From Candidatus Eisenbergiella merdigallinarum (GTDB lineage Bacteria > Bacillota > Clostridia > Lachnospirales > Lachnospiraceae), in assembly GCA_019119355.1 (NCBI GenBank), contig DWXE01000040.1:62001-126000 (forward strand): a stretch of DNA of 64,000 bases, in the 5' to 3' direction. The notes beneath the pieces are model-generated. The model was not told the origin of the DNA, did not search any database, and saw only the letters and a program-made list of their open reading frames with translations. Both the position numbers and the translations under genes were made by a program. Below are positions 35,501-42,294 of this stretch, one piece after another. Position 1 is the stretch's first letter; the number at the start of each line of letters is the position of its first letter.

Positions 35501-38370
35501 CTGCGCCTACGATAGCCGGCTCCATGACCTTTACGAATACCTACACGCCGGATCCGGCAGCCCTGTCCCTAAACGGGGAGAAGGTGCTGGAGGGAAGGCA
35601 GATGGAGGATGATGACACCTTTACCTTCATCCTGGAGAAGGGGGCGGGTTCCCCGGCCGATACGCCCATGCCGGCGGTGACGAAGGTTGCGGCCGACGAA
35701 AACGGCAAAATCGCTTTCGGGCCGATTTCCTATACGGAAGCGGGACGCTATTCCTACTCGATCCGGGAAGAAGAGGGTTCGGCGCCGGGCATCACCTATG
35801 ACGGCAGCAGAATTTCCGTGGATGTGACCGTGACGTACGATCAGGATGCGGGGACGCTGAAAGCGGAAGCCTCCTATCCGGGAGGAGAAAACGGGTTTAC
35901 CTTCACCAACCGGTACCGGGCGGATCCCGTCGCCATCGCCGATCTTGTGGCGAAGAAAACGGTCTCGGCTTCGGAAGGAAACCGCTATGAGATGAAAGGG
36001 GGCGAGTTCGCCTTTACCATCGCTCCGGCTGACGGAAATCCGGAGAAAGACCCGATTCAGAAGAAAACGGTGCGCAATGACAGCCAGGGAAACGTGACGC
36101 TGGCCGTGGGCGCGACGTACGAAATGCCCGGGACCTACCGTTATACGGTGAAGGAAGAGAATACGGGTGTGGGAGGAATCGCCTACGATTCCACGAGCTA
36201 TGAGGTGACGGTGACCGTTACGGACGATGCCGGAAGCGGAAAGCTGAAAGCGGAGACGAAGATCAGCAGAATCCGCGGAACCGAAATCAGCGACGCGGAT
36301 GAAATCGCCTTCGAAAACGGCTACGATCCCGCTGCCGCCGGAATTATCCTGGGAGGCAGAAAGGTTCTGGAAGGAAAAGATCTGGAGGCAGGAACCTTTA
36401 CGTTCCGGCTGACGGAAAGATCGGCCAGAGTCCGGACGCTCCTGACGGCGGAGGAAATCGAGACGGAAACGGAAACCGAAACGGAAACGGAAACCGAAAC
36501 CGGGACGGAAACCGAAACCGGGACGGAAAGTGAGACCGTGACGGAAACGGAAAGTGAGACCGAAACGGAAACGGCGACCGGGACGGAAACCGTGACAGAG
36601 ACGGCGACGGAGACCGAAGCCGAAACCGAAATTCAGACAGGCATAACGGAGGAAGCGCCGTCCGAAACGGCGGAAGAGATCCCTTCGGAAACGGAGGCGG
36701 AATCCGAATCGCTTTCCGGGCCTGCGGCGGAATCCTCAGAGGAAGAGCCCGCAGAAGAGGAAAGGGAAGCATCGGAGGAAACGACGGAAACGAGAGAAAC
36801 CCTGGCTTACTTCGCCAGAGAGGGGATCCGGTTCCTCTTCGGAAGCCCGAAAACGGAAGAAACCGGGGAAAGCTCCGAACAGGAGAGCGAGACGGCGGGA
36901 AGTACGGCTGAGGAAACAGAATCTTCGGAAGAATCCGGAGAGACGGAGTCTGCGGAATTGACGGAAGAGGAGTCCACGGAAGAAGAGTCCGGGGAGAAAG
37001 AATCCACGGAAGAAGAATCCGGGGAAAAAGAATCCACGGAAGAAGAATCTGTGGAAGAGGATTCTGCGGAACCGGAAGATGCGGTTCCCGCGGAGGCGAG
37101 AATCTGGTCCGATGAAATGGTAGCGGCCAGCGCCCCCATGCCGGACGGGACAACCGCCACCAATACGGCGGAAGGAACGTTCCGGTTCGGCGAGATCACC
37201 TACGATGCCCCGGGCATTTATGAGTATCAGATTTCGGAAGTCAACGACGGAAAGGAAGGATATACTTACGATTCCACCGTCTATACGGTGATCGTCACCG
37301 TCACGGACGAGGGCGGCGCGCTGAAGGCGGAAGCAAAAGTGCAGGGCGCACAGGAAGCGGTGTTTTACAATTCCTATGAGCCGCTGCCGGTAACCCTGTC
37401 CGGGGACGCAAGCCTGGGAGGAACGAAGACCCTGGAAGGCAGGAGCCTGAAAGAAGGGGAATTCGCGTTCGAACTGGTGGATCAGGACGGAAACGTGGTG
37501 GCCGAAGCGAACAACGACGCGGAAGGAAACTTCCGGTTTGAAGGGCTGACCTTTACCGAACCGGGGACCTGGTTCTGGGCGATCCGGGAGAAAAATACCG
37601 GACTGGGAGGCGTTTCCTACGATGAGAGCAGCTGCGGCGTTCAGATCGATATATGGGATGCCGGCGGACACCTGGAAGCGGAGGTAAGCTATCAGAAAGA
37701 AGGAGGAGCGCATTTCGTCAACTCCTATCGGGCACAGCCCACGTCGGTGATCCTGTCCGCCACAAAAGTGCTGGAAGGCAGAAGCCTGCAGGACGGAGAA
37801 TTTACGTTCCGTCTGAAGGACGAAACCGGGAATGTGGTGGATACTGCGGTCAACGATGCCCAGGGCGTGGTGAAATTCCGGGAACTGAAGCTGGAAGCGC
37901 CGGGAGAATACCGCTATACCGTCGAAGAGGCCAAAGGCGAAGACGGCACCGTGATTTACGATGAAACGGTGCGGGAAGTGACGGTCACGGTGACGGACGA
38001 CGGGAACGGCTATCTGGTGCCGGCGGTGAACGATCAGGGCAGCGCGCCCGTCTTCACCAACCGCGTCCGGACGCCGGAGAAACCGGAGGAGCCGAAAGAA
38101 CCCGTAAAACCGCAGGAACCTGACGACGATGAGCCGGAGGAGGACTTCGTGGAGCCCGAAACGCTCCAGCCGCAGGAAACCCAGCCGGCGGCGCCCATGG
38201 TGACGCCTGAGCAGCCCCAGGAGCCCGGAACGGTGGCTTCGGCGGCGACGGGAGACGATACGGTAATCCTGCCGTTTATCATCGCCGCTGCGGCTTCCGC
38301 AGGAACCATCGCGGCAGTGCTGTTGTCCCGGCAGAGCAAAAAGAGCAGCCGCAAAAGGAGACGGCGCTGA
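29584..38370 (+). CDS. Giant VWA and pilin-repeat surface adhesin
   Basis: A 2928-residue secreted, wall-associated protein. The signal peptide covers about 1-40. A von Willebrand A domain (about 115-430) has MIDAS residues D124, S126, S128. A SpaA-like domain (about 735-865) precedes thirteen repeats (about 867-2825) of the Spy0128/FctA pilin type, each with a Lys in K.L.G(R/K), a Glu in Y.Y.(I/V).E and an Asn in F.N.Y, the expected isopeptide bond set. Repeat 11 is interrupted by an acidic Glu/Thr/Ser insertion (about 2293-2505). A Pro/Glu linker and a tail with ATGDD, a hydrophobic helix and RKRRRR follow: an atypical sorting signal without LPXTG. AAGGAGAG precedes the ATG. Its transcription probably depends on the invertible promoter. 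Confidence 0.92.
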   Translation: MKIFKKKLRRHWGASLMAVAIIAALLAGLLPQNAVSALAAAESSGDTAGSYTGSLGNDASTRYAGRVWTDKTVYTGDAVFTGDAGYVTVNKGNADFLVAFSALATSRQISGQAQVPVDVVFVIDNSNSMDDSVGGNSEQSRLEATVDAVNASIGQIMDSNENSRVAVVVYGLEAQTLLPLGHYTAMNGGNYIRVETASGGGGTSTTFTASGNNGLTMRSSQRGTNTHMGVDAGMDILAAAQDITSTVSGQQMKHVPALILLSDGASTAAGGGNWWNPSGTDGNGMNTNNSYALRAAMNAAYQKQRVNAHYGVESDSEYAMRVYTIGMGIEQLRQTGMFANNTDYYRAQMALDPGAHLNDNNSVARAISEAWTTYAGGGTPALNGYTFRHPDTGDISSIAYNDGYYSAEDAEDVANVFDDITGSIISSRPQVPTRVNGDDPLQDGYITYTDPIGEYMEVNDVTTILYGGQVFTAKTTSTQGNTTSYVFEGQFNSPVYGSQNVSSILVTVSTAGDGMQTLTVRVPAGAIPMRINTVALDSNGAVLSNTSNRAYPLRVFYQVSLKEEIDRDTLEGVDEDYLEENLSADGEQVYFYSNLYSGNDQDGRTVGDATVEFAPAPTNPFYFVQEDTPLYLDEGLTRPVSSYDSQATYYFEISYYNGNSLETDVVERSAELMDGYTKTEGGQLYLAAGAPRLGYLTDFIKDKEQDPTGTASASYYPTFEGDPQTGAFKVYLGNNGRLSLDAPASLTLSKTVTAAEGLTAPDADFTFDITIPARAGKTVTAVLKEAGEADAERQLIFDADGKTTTALKDGQSLQIPNLEEGTAYEIVERDIPGGFTVTAPAANQAQGAVRDADVTVNFVNQYAVTPLEVDPSVNLGLSGTKTLTGRAFQNGDSFTFRIRPSQQTPGAPLPGGASGTATVTISPAGGNTEEFAFTDTITFTQPGEYRYILEEVNPNVETGGSGISGINYDTARYRLVVTVADAGDGTLSQTHTLEKQAAGSDDWSPVDDGGVDFVNVYSAESVNVAFRGNKTLAGKALGEGDFGFTISAGGSRTAGTGEFVPDPDQPMPADPGARNGEAGAILFGTIVFDQGDIGKEYRYIVRENQPTQDGSYTGTPLSGAEQNDDGQWVYRGVTYDKDEKIITAAVSAENVGGTETVRVTTSGEGDDLIFENSYAASGTLDLAGTKTITGREFQAGDSFTFTVEAGENSPADTPMPEHESVTIAPASGSSADVDFGAISFTKAGTYSYVLKETEGHLGGVTYDTAERNLTVTVTDNGDGTLTAAPAWAGGEGAPEWQNSYEAVFDEDTAVTLTGTKALSGKALEAGDFYFRVEALDGAPLDPGTPGDSKLVSNETGTDGDQDGTYEGTIRLLQGIVYEEAGTYQYLISEQIPDPQAVGMTYDETVYRVSVTVEDDGQGTLRADPPVIEKRRAADVYEPAQAVEFSNAYAPLPATVTPLEITKVLSGDRNTGLREGEFSFEMSVISAEPADGIQLPATAVVSNDAAGKVRFGDIVFTRPGTYVVQVREVVPEDGSKAPGISYDEHVISTTFTVADRNGQLEATRASTSGSQTFTNTYKTTGNLEGSANLQVTKALTGRAWEPDDTFSFELTAWKEPTQQAVVAGTVVLPDNAASISVTASEPHTAQFGDIVFHAPGTWEFRIAEQVPESENGITYDTEDRILTVEASDRGDGTLDVRLTGVTPAEGLTFTNAYDPDEAVLNGSANLAVTKVFTGRENNRWLDTDLFRFTLAAGDDATKQAVDDGRVVLPAATVLEIGKQTVDHKAAFGDITFHEAGNYVFTVTEENGGLDGVTYDPDDVRTLNVSVADDGQGHLTATLLRSSDDLTFTNAYGATEAVLDGAANLAVTKVLEGRNWNDRDSFTFRLEAVEGATQDDVTSGDVVLPDPAELTISQADAGANYRKAFGDIRFQKAGTYLFRISESAGTETGMQYDTHAAQIRVTVTDNDSGQLVAAAAPTIAGSMTFTNTYTPDPAALSLNGEKVLEGRQMEDDDTFTFILEKGAGSPADTPMPAVTKVAADENGKIAFGPISYTEAGRYSYSIREEEGSAPGITYDGSRISVDVTVTYDQDAGTLKAEASYPGGENGFTFTNRYRADPVAIADLVAKKTVSASEGNRYEMKGGEFAFTIAPADGNPEKDPIQKKTVRNDSQGNVTLAVGATYEMPGTYRYTVKEENTGVGGIAYDSTSYEVTVTVTDDAGSGKLKAETKISRIRGTEISDADEIAFENGYDPAAAGIILGGRKVLEGKDLEAGTFTFRLTERSARVRTLLTAEEIETETETETETETETGTETETGTESETVTETESETETETATGTETVTETATETEAETEIQTGITEEAPSETAEEIPSETEAESESLSGPAAESSEEEPAEEEREASEETTETRETLAYFAREGIRFLFGSPKTEETGESSEQESETAGSTAEETESSEESGETESAELTEEESTEEESGEKESTEEESGEKESTEEESVEEDSAEPEDAVPAEARIWSDEMVAASAPMPDGTTATNTAEGTFRFGEITYDAPGIYEYQISEVNDGKEGYTYDSTVYTVIVTVTDEGGALKAEAKVQGAQEAVFYNSYEPLPVTLSGDASLGGTKTLEGRSLKEGEFAFELVDQDGNVVAEANNDAEGNFRFEGLTFTEPGTWFWAIREKNTGLGGVSYDESSCGVQIDIWDAGGHLEAEVSYQKEGGAHFVNSYRAQPTSVILSATKVLEGRSLQDGEFTFRLKDETGNVVDTAVNDAQGVVKFRELKLEAPGEYRYTVEEAKGEDGTVIYDETVREVTVTVTDDGNGYLVPAVNDQGSAPVFTNRVRTPEKPEEPKEPVKPQEPDDDEPEEDFVEPETLQPQETQPAAPMVTPEQPQEPGTVASAATGDDTVILPFIIAAAASAGTIAAVLLSRQSKKSSRKRRRR
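36460..36630 (+). repeat. Hexanucleotide (GARACS-like) coding repeat tract
   Basis: Units such as GAGACG, GAAACG, GAAACC and GGGACG are repeated in frame and encode Glu-Thr dipeptides with occasional Gly, Ser, Ala or Val changes. Six-base units would change length without shifting frame, so slipped-strand variation would alter stalk length only. Confidence 0.8.
36970..37059 (+). repeat. 30-bp tandem repeat, three copies
   Basis: Units at 36970-36999, 37000-37029 and 37030-37059 encode variants of ESTEEESGEK. The third is diverged at its end. In frame, inside the acidic insertion of the adhesin. Confidence 0.8.
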
Positions 38371-38407
38371 ACGAAAGCGGGCAGCGGGCCTGAATGAGGA
38401 ATAACAG

Positions 38408-38437
38408 CGAAGGGGCGTCCGGGAGGGCGCCCTTTCG
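38408..38437 (+). terminator. Hairpin downstream of the adhesin
   Basis: CGAAGGGGCG pairs with CGCCCTTTCG with one wobble. There is no T-run after it, so it is only a possible terminator. Confidence 0.35.
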
Positions 38438-38478
38438 CGATATGCGATAAGATGCAGCAATGCGGAATGGAGGGAAAG

Positions 38479-39033
38479 ATGAGGGCGAAGGATCTGACAG
38501 GACAAAAGTTCGGACGTCTCACGGCGCTGTATCCCACGGGAAAGCGGGACCATAAAGGATCGGTAATCTGGCATTGCGCCTGCGACTGCGGCGGGGAAGC
38601 GGAAGTCTCCCAGGACGGCCTGGGGAGCGGGAACTGCAAGAGCTGCGGCTGCTGGAAAAAGGAAGTCCAGAAGAAGGTTCCGACGCTTTTGCACCGGGTG
38701 GACGGCACCTGCGTGGAATGGCTGGAAAAGCGGAAACACCGCAGGGACAATACCAGCGGTTTCCGGGGAGTCTATCGGATTGGGGAGAATCGGTACCGGG
38801 TGCAGATCGGCTTCAAGGGACAGCGGTTTTACGTGGGAAGCTACCCCACCTTCGAGGAAGCCATCCAGGCCAGGCTGGAGGCCGAAGCCCTGATCCACGA
38901 CGGCTTCGTGCGGGCATATCGCAGCTGGCAGGAGCGCTACGGACAGGACGAGGAGGGGGAAAAGGAGCATCCCTTCGTGTACGAAGTGCAGAAGAAGTCG
39001 GGAAAGCTCACGGTCACGACGTCCATCGTTTAA
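38479..39033 (+). CDS. AP2-domain DNA-binding protein with zinc-ribbon-like N-terminus
   Basis: A 184-residue protein. The N-terminal module DLTGQKFGRLTALYPTGK with cysteines in CACDCGG and CKSCGCW is common in phage and homing-endonuclease proteins. A C-terminal AP2/ERF-like domain follows (NTSGFRGVYRIGENRYRVQI, then YVGSYPTFEEAIQARLEAE). No HNH or GIY-YIG nuclease motif is seen, so it looks like a DNA-binding protein or a nuclease that has lost its catalytic part. ATG 38479 was chosen for GGAGGG upstream; ATG 38467 is possible. It stands alone between the adhesin and the TetM-like gene. Such orphans usually travel with mobile DNA. Confidence 0.75.
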   Translation: MRAKDLTGQKFGRLTALYPTGKRDHKGSVIWHCACDCGGEAEVSQDGLGSGNCKSCGCWKKEVQKKVPTLLHRVDGTCVEWLEKRKHRRDNTSGFRGVYRIGENRYRVQIGFKGQRFYVGSYPTFEEAIQARLEAEALIHDGFVRAYRSWQERYGQDEEGEKEHPFVYEVQKKSGKLTVTTSIV

Positions 39034-39101
39034 GAATGGTTTGGCGAACCCACGTTCATCCGGAGAGGGGAAAGCTGCCCGGCTGAGCGAAATTCGGCAC
39101 C

Positions 39102-39130
39102 TCGACGGGAAGCGCCTGCTGTGATATACT
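39102..39130 (+). promoter_or_regulatory. Predicted promoter of the TetM-like/NYN gene
   Basis: TCGACG (39102-39107), 17-bp spacer, TATACT (39125-39130) with TG one base upstream. The leader is about 30 nt. Confidence 0.55.
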
Positions 39131-39141
39131 AAACGTTAGTA
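39127..39141 (+). promoter_or_regulatory. Palindrome over the -10 region (possible operator)
   Basis: TACTAA-ACG-TTAGTA is a perfect 6-bp inverted repeat overlapping the -10 and expected start site. A repressor bound here would block transcription. The regulator is unknown. Confidence 0.45.
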
Positions 39142-39166
39142 TGCCGTTACGGGAGGAGGAATTTGG

Positions 39167-42070
39167 ATGGGCGAAGGGACAAGCCGGGAGAAACCCGCGA
39201 AACGGATATGCGTCGGCCTGCTGGCCCATGTGGACGCGGGAAAAACCACGCTGGCGGAGCGCATTCTGTACCTGACGGGGAGCCTGCGCAGGCTGGGCAG
39301 GGTGGATCATCAGGACGCCTTTCTGGATACGGACGACATGGAGCGGGCCAGAGGGATCACGATTTTTTCGAAGGAAGCCCGTTTTTCCCTGGGGGATTTC
39401 GACGTGGCGCTTCTGGATACGCCGGGGCACGTGGATTTCTCGGCGGAAATGGAGCGCACCCTGCAGGTGCTGGATTACGCGGTGCTGGTCATCAGCGGCG
39501 CGGACGGGGTGCAGGGCCATGTGGAGACGCTGTGGCGGCTGTTGAAGCGGTATGGGATTCCCGTCTTTTTGTTCATCAACAAGATGGATCAGGAGGGGAC
39601 GCAGGAGGACCTTCTGATGGACCAGCTGAAAAGGCGGCTGGACGAACGGTGCGTCCGCTTTTGCGGCGGGGCGCGGGGAGCGCAGGAGAGGGGCGGGCCG
39701 TCCGGGCTGTCCGGCAAAACTGCGGCGGCGTCAGGGGAAAACGCGGCGGCAGCCGAAGGGTATGAATCGATGTCCGGAGGATACGAAGCGGGCCGGGAAG
39801 AGGGGGGCTGGAGGAAAACGGCGCCGGACGGGCTGTGGGAAGATCTGGCGGTGTGCGACGAGGCCCTGCTGGAGCGCTATCTGGAAGGGGAAGCCATCTC
39901 GTCCGGGGATATCGCGGATCTGATCGCCCGGAGGGAGGTTTTCCCCTGCTGCTTCGGTTCCGCGCTGAAGGGATTCGGCGTGACGGGGCTGCTTTCCCTG
40001 ATGGAAGAATGTATGCGGGAAAAGCGATATCCGGAATCCTTCGGCGCGCGGGTGTACAAAATTTCCAGAGATCCGTCGGGAGCCCGCCTGACCCATCTGA
40101 AGGTGACGGGCGGCAGGCTCTGCGTGAAGATGCCGCTGACCGGTCGCCGGGAGGGCGGAGGACAGGCGGAAGGGGAAACCTGGGAGGAAAAGGCGGATCA
40201 GCTGCGGCTCTATTCCGGGGATTCCTTTCAGGCGGTCCCGGAGGTGGAAGCGGGGACGGTATGCGCGGTGACCGGCCTTTCCAGGACCTTTGCCGGACAG
40301 GGGCTCGGGCTGGAAACGGAGCCCGTTTTGCCCCTTCTGGAGCCGGTGCTGACCTATCGGATCGGACTGCCGGAGGGCTGCGACGTGCACGATATGTATC
40401 TGAAACTCAGGCAGCTGGAGGAGGAAGAACCGGAGCTTTCCATCCTCTGGGAAGAGGCCGCCGGGGAGATTCAGGCCCGGGTTATGGGGGACGTGCAGAT
40501 CGAAATCCTGAAGGATCAGATCCGGCGGCGGTTCGGCACGGCGGTCTCCTTCGAAAACGGCAGCATCGTCTACCGGGAAACCATCGCGGCCCCGGTGGAA
40601 GGCGTGGGGCACTTCGAACCGCTGCGGCACTATGCGGAGGTACATCTGCTGCTGGAGCCCGCGGAGAGGGGAACGGGGCTGTCCTTCGCTTCGGACTGCA
40701 GCGCGGATGTGCTGGATGAAAACTGGCAGCGCCTGGTGCTGACCCATCTGGAAGAAAAGCGGCACAGGGGAGTGCTGACCGGGGCCGAGATCACGGACAT
40801 GAAGATCACGCTGCTGACCGGACGGGCTCACCTCAAGCACACCGAGGGCGGCGATTTCAGGCAGGCCACCTACCGGGCTCTGCGGCAGGGGCTGCGCCGG
40901 GCTCAGAGCGTCCTTCTGGAGCCCGTTTACTCCTTTACGCTGGAAGTGCCGTCCCAGCATGTGGGAAGGGCCATGAGCGATATTCAGAGAATGCAGGGGC
41001 GCTTCGCACCGCCGGAGCTGGCCGGGGAGTACGCCGTTTTGACGGGGACCGTGCCGGTATCGGAAATGGGGAATTATCAGCGGGAGGTGATTTCCTATAC
41101 CCGGGGGCGGGGCAGGTTGCAGTGCACCCTGAAGGGATACGAGCCCTGCCACAACGCCCGGGAGGTGGTGGAGGCGACGGGCTACGACCCGGACGCGGAT
41201 CCGGAAAATCCCTGTGGTTCCGTATTCTGCGCGCACGGGGCGGGCTTCGTCGTCCCCTGGGACCAGGTGGAGGACTACATGCACCTGGAAAGATGCTATG
41301 TGCCGGAGGATGGCCGGGAACCGGGGGCGGAACCGCAGCCGGAGGGGCTGAGGCCGGTTTCGTCGCAAAAGGGCCCCGCGGAGCGGATCGTTACCCAGGA
41401 GGAGCTGGAGGAGATTTTCGCCCGGACCTATCCTTCCGGCAACGGAAAGGAACGAAGGAACGGATACGCCAGAAAGCGGGTGGAGACCAAAGCGTCGGGG
41501 CCGGGGCAGACGGCTTTTGGAGAACGGCGGACGCCGCAGAAGCGGCAGGATCCCGGGGAACGTTACCTTCTGGTGGACGGCTATAACATCATTTTCGCCT
41601 GGGAGAGCTTAAGGCAGCTGGCGGCGGAGAACATCGAGAGCGCCAGAGGGCAGCTGATGGATATTCTCTGCGATTACCAGGGCTTTCATTCCTGCACGGT
41701 GATCCTGGTCTTCGACGCCTATCGGGTGGAAGGCGGACGGGGCAGCGTACAGAAATACCACAACATCCACGTGGTCTTTACCAGGGAGGCGGAGACGGCG
41801 GATCAGTACATCGAAAAGACCGTGCACAAAATCGGCAGGGGAAATCAGGTGACGGTGGCAACCTCCGATGCCCTGGAGCAGGTGATCATCTACGGCCAGG
41901 GGGCGCGGAGGATGTCGGCCAGGGAGCTGTGGGACGAGGTGGAGCAGACCCGGGAACAGGTGCGGGAAACCTGGGGGAAGAAGCGGGAAGAGGGCCGCAA
42001 CTACCTGTTTGACGGCGCGGACGCCGGGCTGGTCCGGTGGGCCGACTCCATGCGGCTGGGAAAGGAATAA
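39167..42070 (+). CDS. TetM-like ribosomal GTPase fused to a NYN ribonuclease domain
   Basis: A 967-residue fusion. The N-terminal part is an EF-G/TetM-type translational GTPase: P-loop AHVDAGKTT (about 15-23), RGIT, DTPGH and NKMD, followed by EF-G domains II-V to about 720. A Gly/Ala/Glu-rich insertion lies near 165-205. After a linker, residues about 800-935 form a NYN (PIN-like) domain with conserved acidic positions in LLVDGYNII, VFDAYRVEGG, TADQYIEKT and ATSDALEQ, like YacP/Rae1, an mRNA endonuclease that acts in the ribosomal A site. TetM proteins are about 640 residues and lack this part. A GGGAGGAGGA site precedes the ATG. Likely role is rescue of blocked ribosomes with mRNA cleavage; tetracycline resistance is not assured. 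Confidence 0.85.
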   Translation: MGEGTSREKPAKRICVGLLAHVDAGKTTLAERILYLTGSLRRLGRVDHQDAFLDTDDMERARGITIFSKEARFSLGDFDVALLDTPGHVDFSAEMERTLQVLDYAVLVISGADGVQGHVETLWRLLKRYGIPVFLFINKMDQEGTQEDLLMDQLKRRLDERCVRFCGGARGAQERGGPSGLSGKTAAASGENAAAAEGYESMSGGYEAGREEGGWRKTAPDGLWEDLAVCDEALLERYLEGEAISSGDIADLIARREVFPCCFGSALKGFGVTGLLSLMEECMREKRYPESFGARVYKISRDPSGARLTHLKVTGGRLCVKMPLTGRREGGGQAEGETWEEKADQLRLYSGDSFQAVPEVEAGTVCAVTGLSRTFAGQGLGLETEPVLPLLEPVLTYRIGLPEGCDVHDMYLKLRQLEEEEPELSILWEEAAGEIQARVMGDVQIEILKDQIRRRFGTAVSFENGSIVYRETIAAPVEGVGHFEPLRHYAEVHLLLEPAERGTGLSFASDCSADVLDENWQRLVLTHLEEKRHRGVLTGAEITDMKITLLTGRAHLKHTEGGDFRQATYRALRQGLRRAQSVLLEPVYSFTLEVPSQHVGRAMSDIQRMQGRFAPPELAGEYAVLTGTVPVSEMGNYQREVISYTRGRGRLQCTLKGYEPCHNAREVVEATGYDPDADPENPCGSVFCAHGAGFVVPWDQVEDYMHLERCYVPEDGREPGAEPQPEGLRPVSSQKGPAERIVTQEELEEIFARTYPSGNGKERRNGYARKRVETKASGPGQTAFGERRTPQKRQDPGERYLLVDGYNIIFAWESLRQLAAENIESARGQLMDILCDYQGFHSCTVILVFDAYRVEGGRGSVQKYHNIHVVFTREAETADQYIEKTVHKIGRGNQVTVATSDALEQVIIYGQGARRMSARELWDEVEQTREQVRETWGKKREEGRNYLFDGADAGLVRWADSMRLGKE

Positions 42071-42117
42071 CATTTCAGGCAGGAATAAAACAGGCCGGTG
42101 AAAAGCCTCCAGGGGAC

Positions 42118-42146
42118 TTGACAAATCTCCGGAGGTTTATTAAAAT
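42118..42146 (+). promoter_or_regulatory. Promoter of the nitroreductase/amino-acid ABC operon
   Basis: Perfect TTGACA (42118-42123), 17-bp spacer, TAAAAT (42141-42146). The strong core and adjacent palindrome suggest repressor control. Confidence 0.8.
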
Positions 42147-42151
42147 AAAAT

Positions 42152-42167
42152 AGTCAAATATTAGACT
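42152..42167 (+). promoter_or_regulatory. Operator-like palindrome at the transcription start
   Basis: AGTCAAATATTAGACT is a 16-bp dyad with 14 symmetric positions, immediately downstream of the -10. The size and position fit a MarR/TetR/Rrf2-type operator. No regulator gene is nearby. Confidence 0.5.
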
Positions 42168-42198
42168 GTAAAAGAATGGACTCATGGAGCGGTGAACG

Positions 42199-42291
42199 AT
42201 GAACAGGGAGGAACAAAAGCAGTTGGTTGATTTGTCCCGGACATTTACAAAGAATCTAACGATGCTGGTAAATCAGGAAACGGAGGAATAA
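42199..42291 (+). CDS. Small 30-residue ORF leading the nitroreductase operon
   Basis: An ATG-initiated 30-codon frame (MNREEQKQLVDLSRTFTKNL at the start) that ends three bases before the nitroreductase start. It carries that gene's GGAGG site in its last codons, so the two would be translationally coupled. It could be a leader peptide or the N-terminal stub of a lost regulator. A weak ribosome site (GAGCGGTG) lies upstream. No family is recognised. Confidence 0.35.
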   Translation: MNREEQKQLVDLSRTFTKNLTMLVNQETEE

Positions 42292-42294
42292 CAA

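Noticed and set aside
31800-38060. Regular repeats that could suggest a CRISPR array or satellite
   Set aside because: They are about 300-bp protein-domain repeats with diverged DNA, in frame throughout; no short identical repeats with unique spacers.
39167-42070. Tetracycline resistance gene tet(M)/tet(O)
   Set aside because: The GTPase is only TetM-like, carries insertions and a NYN domain, and lacks the usual leader-attenuator region; resistance cannot be claimed.
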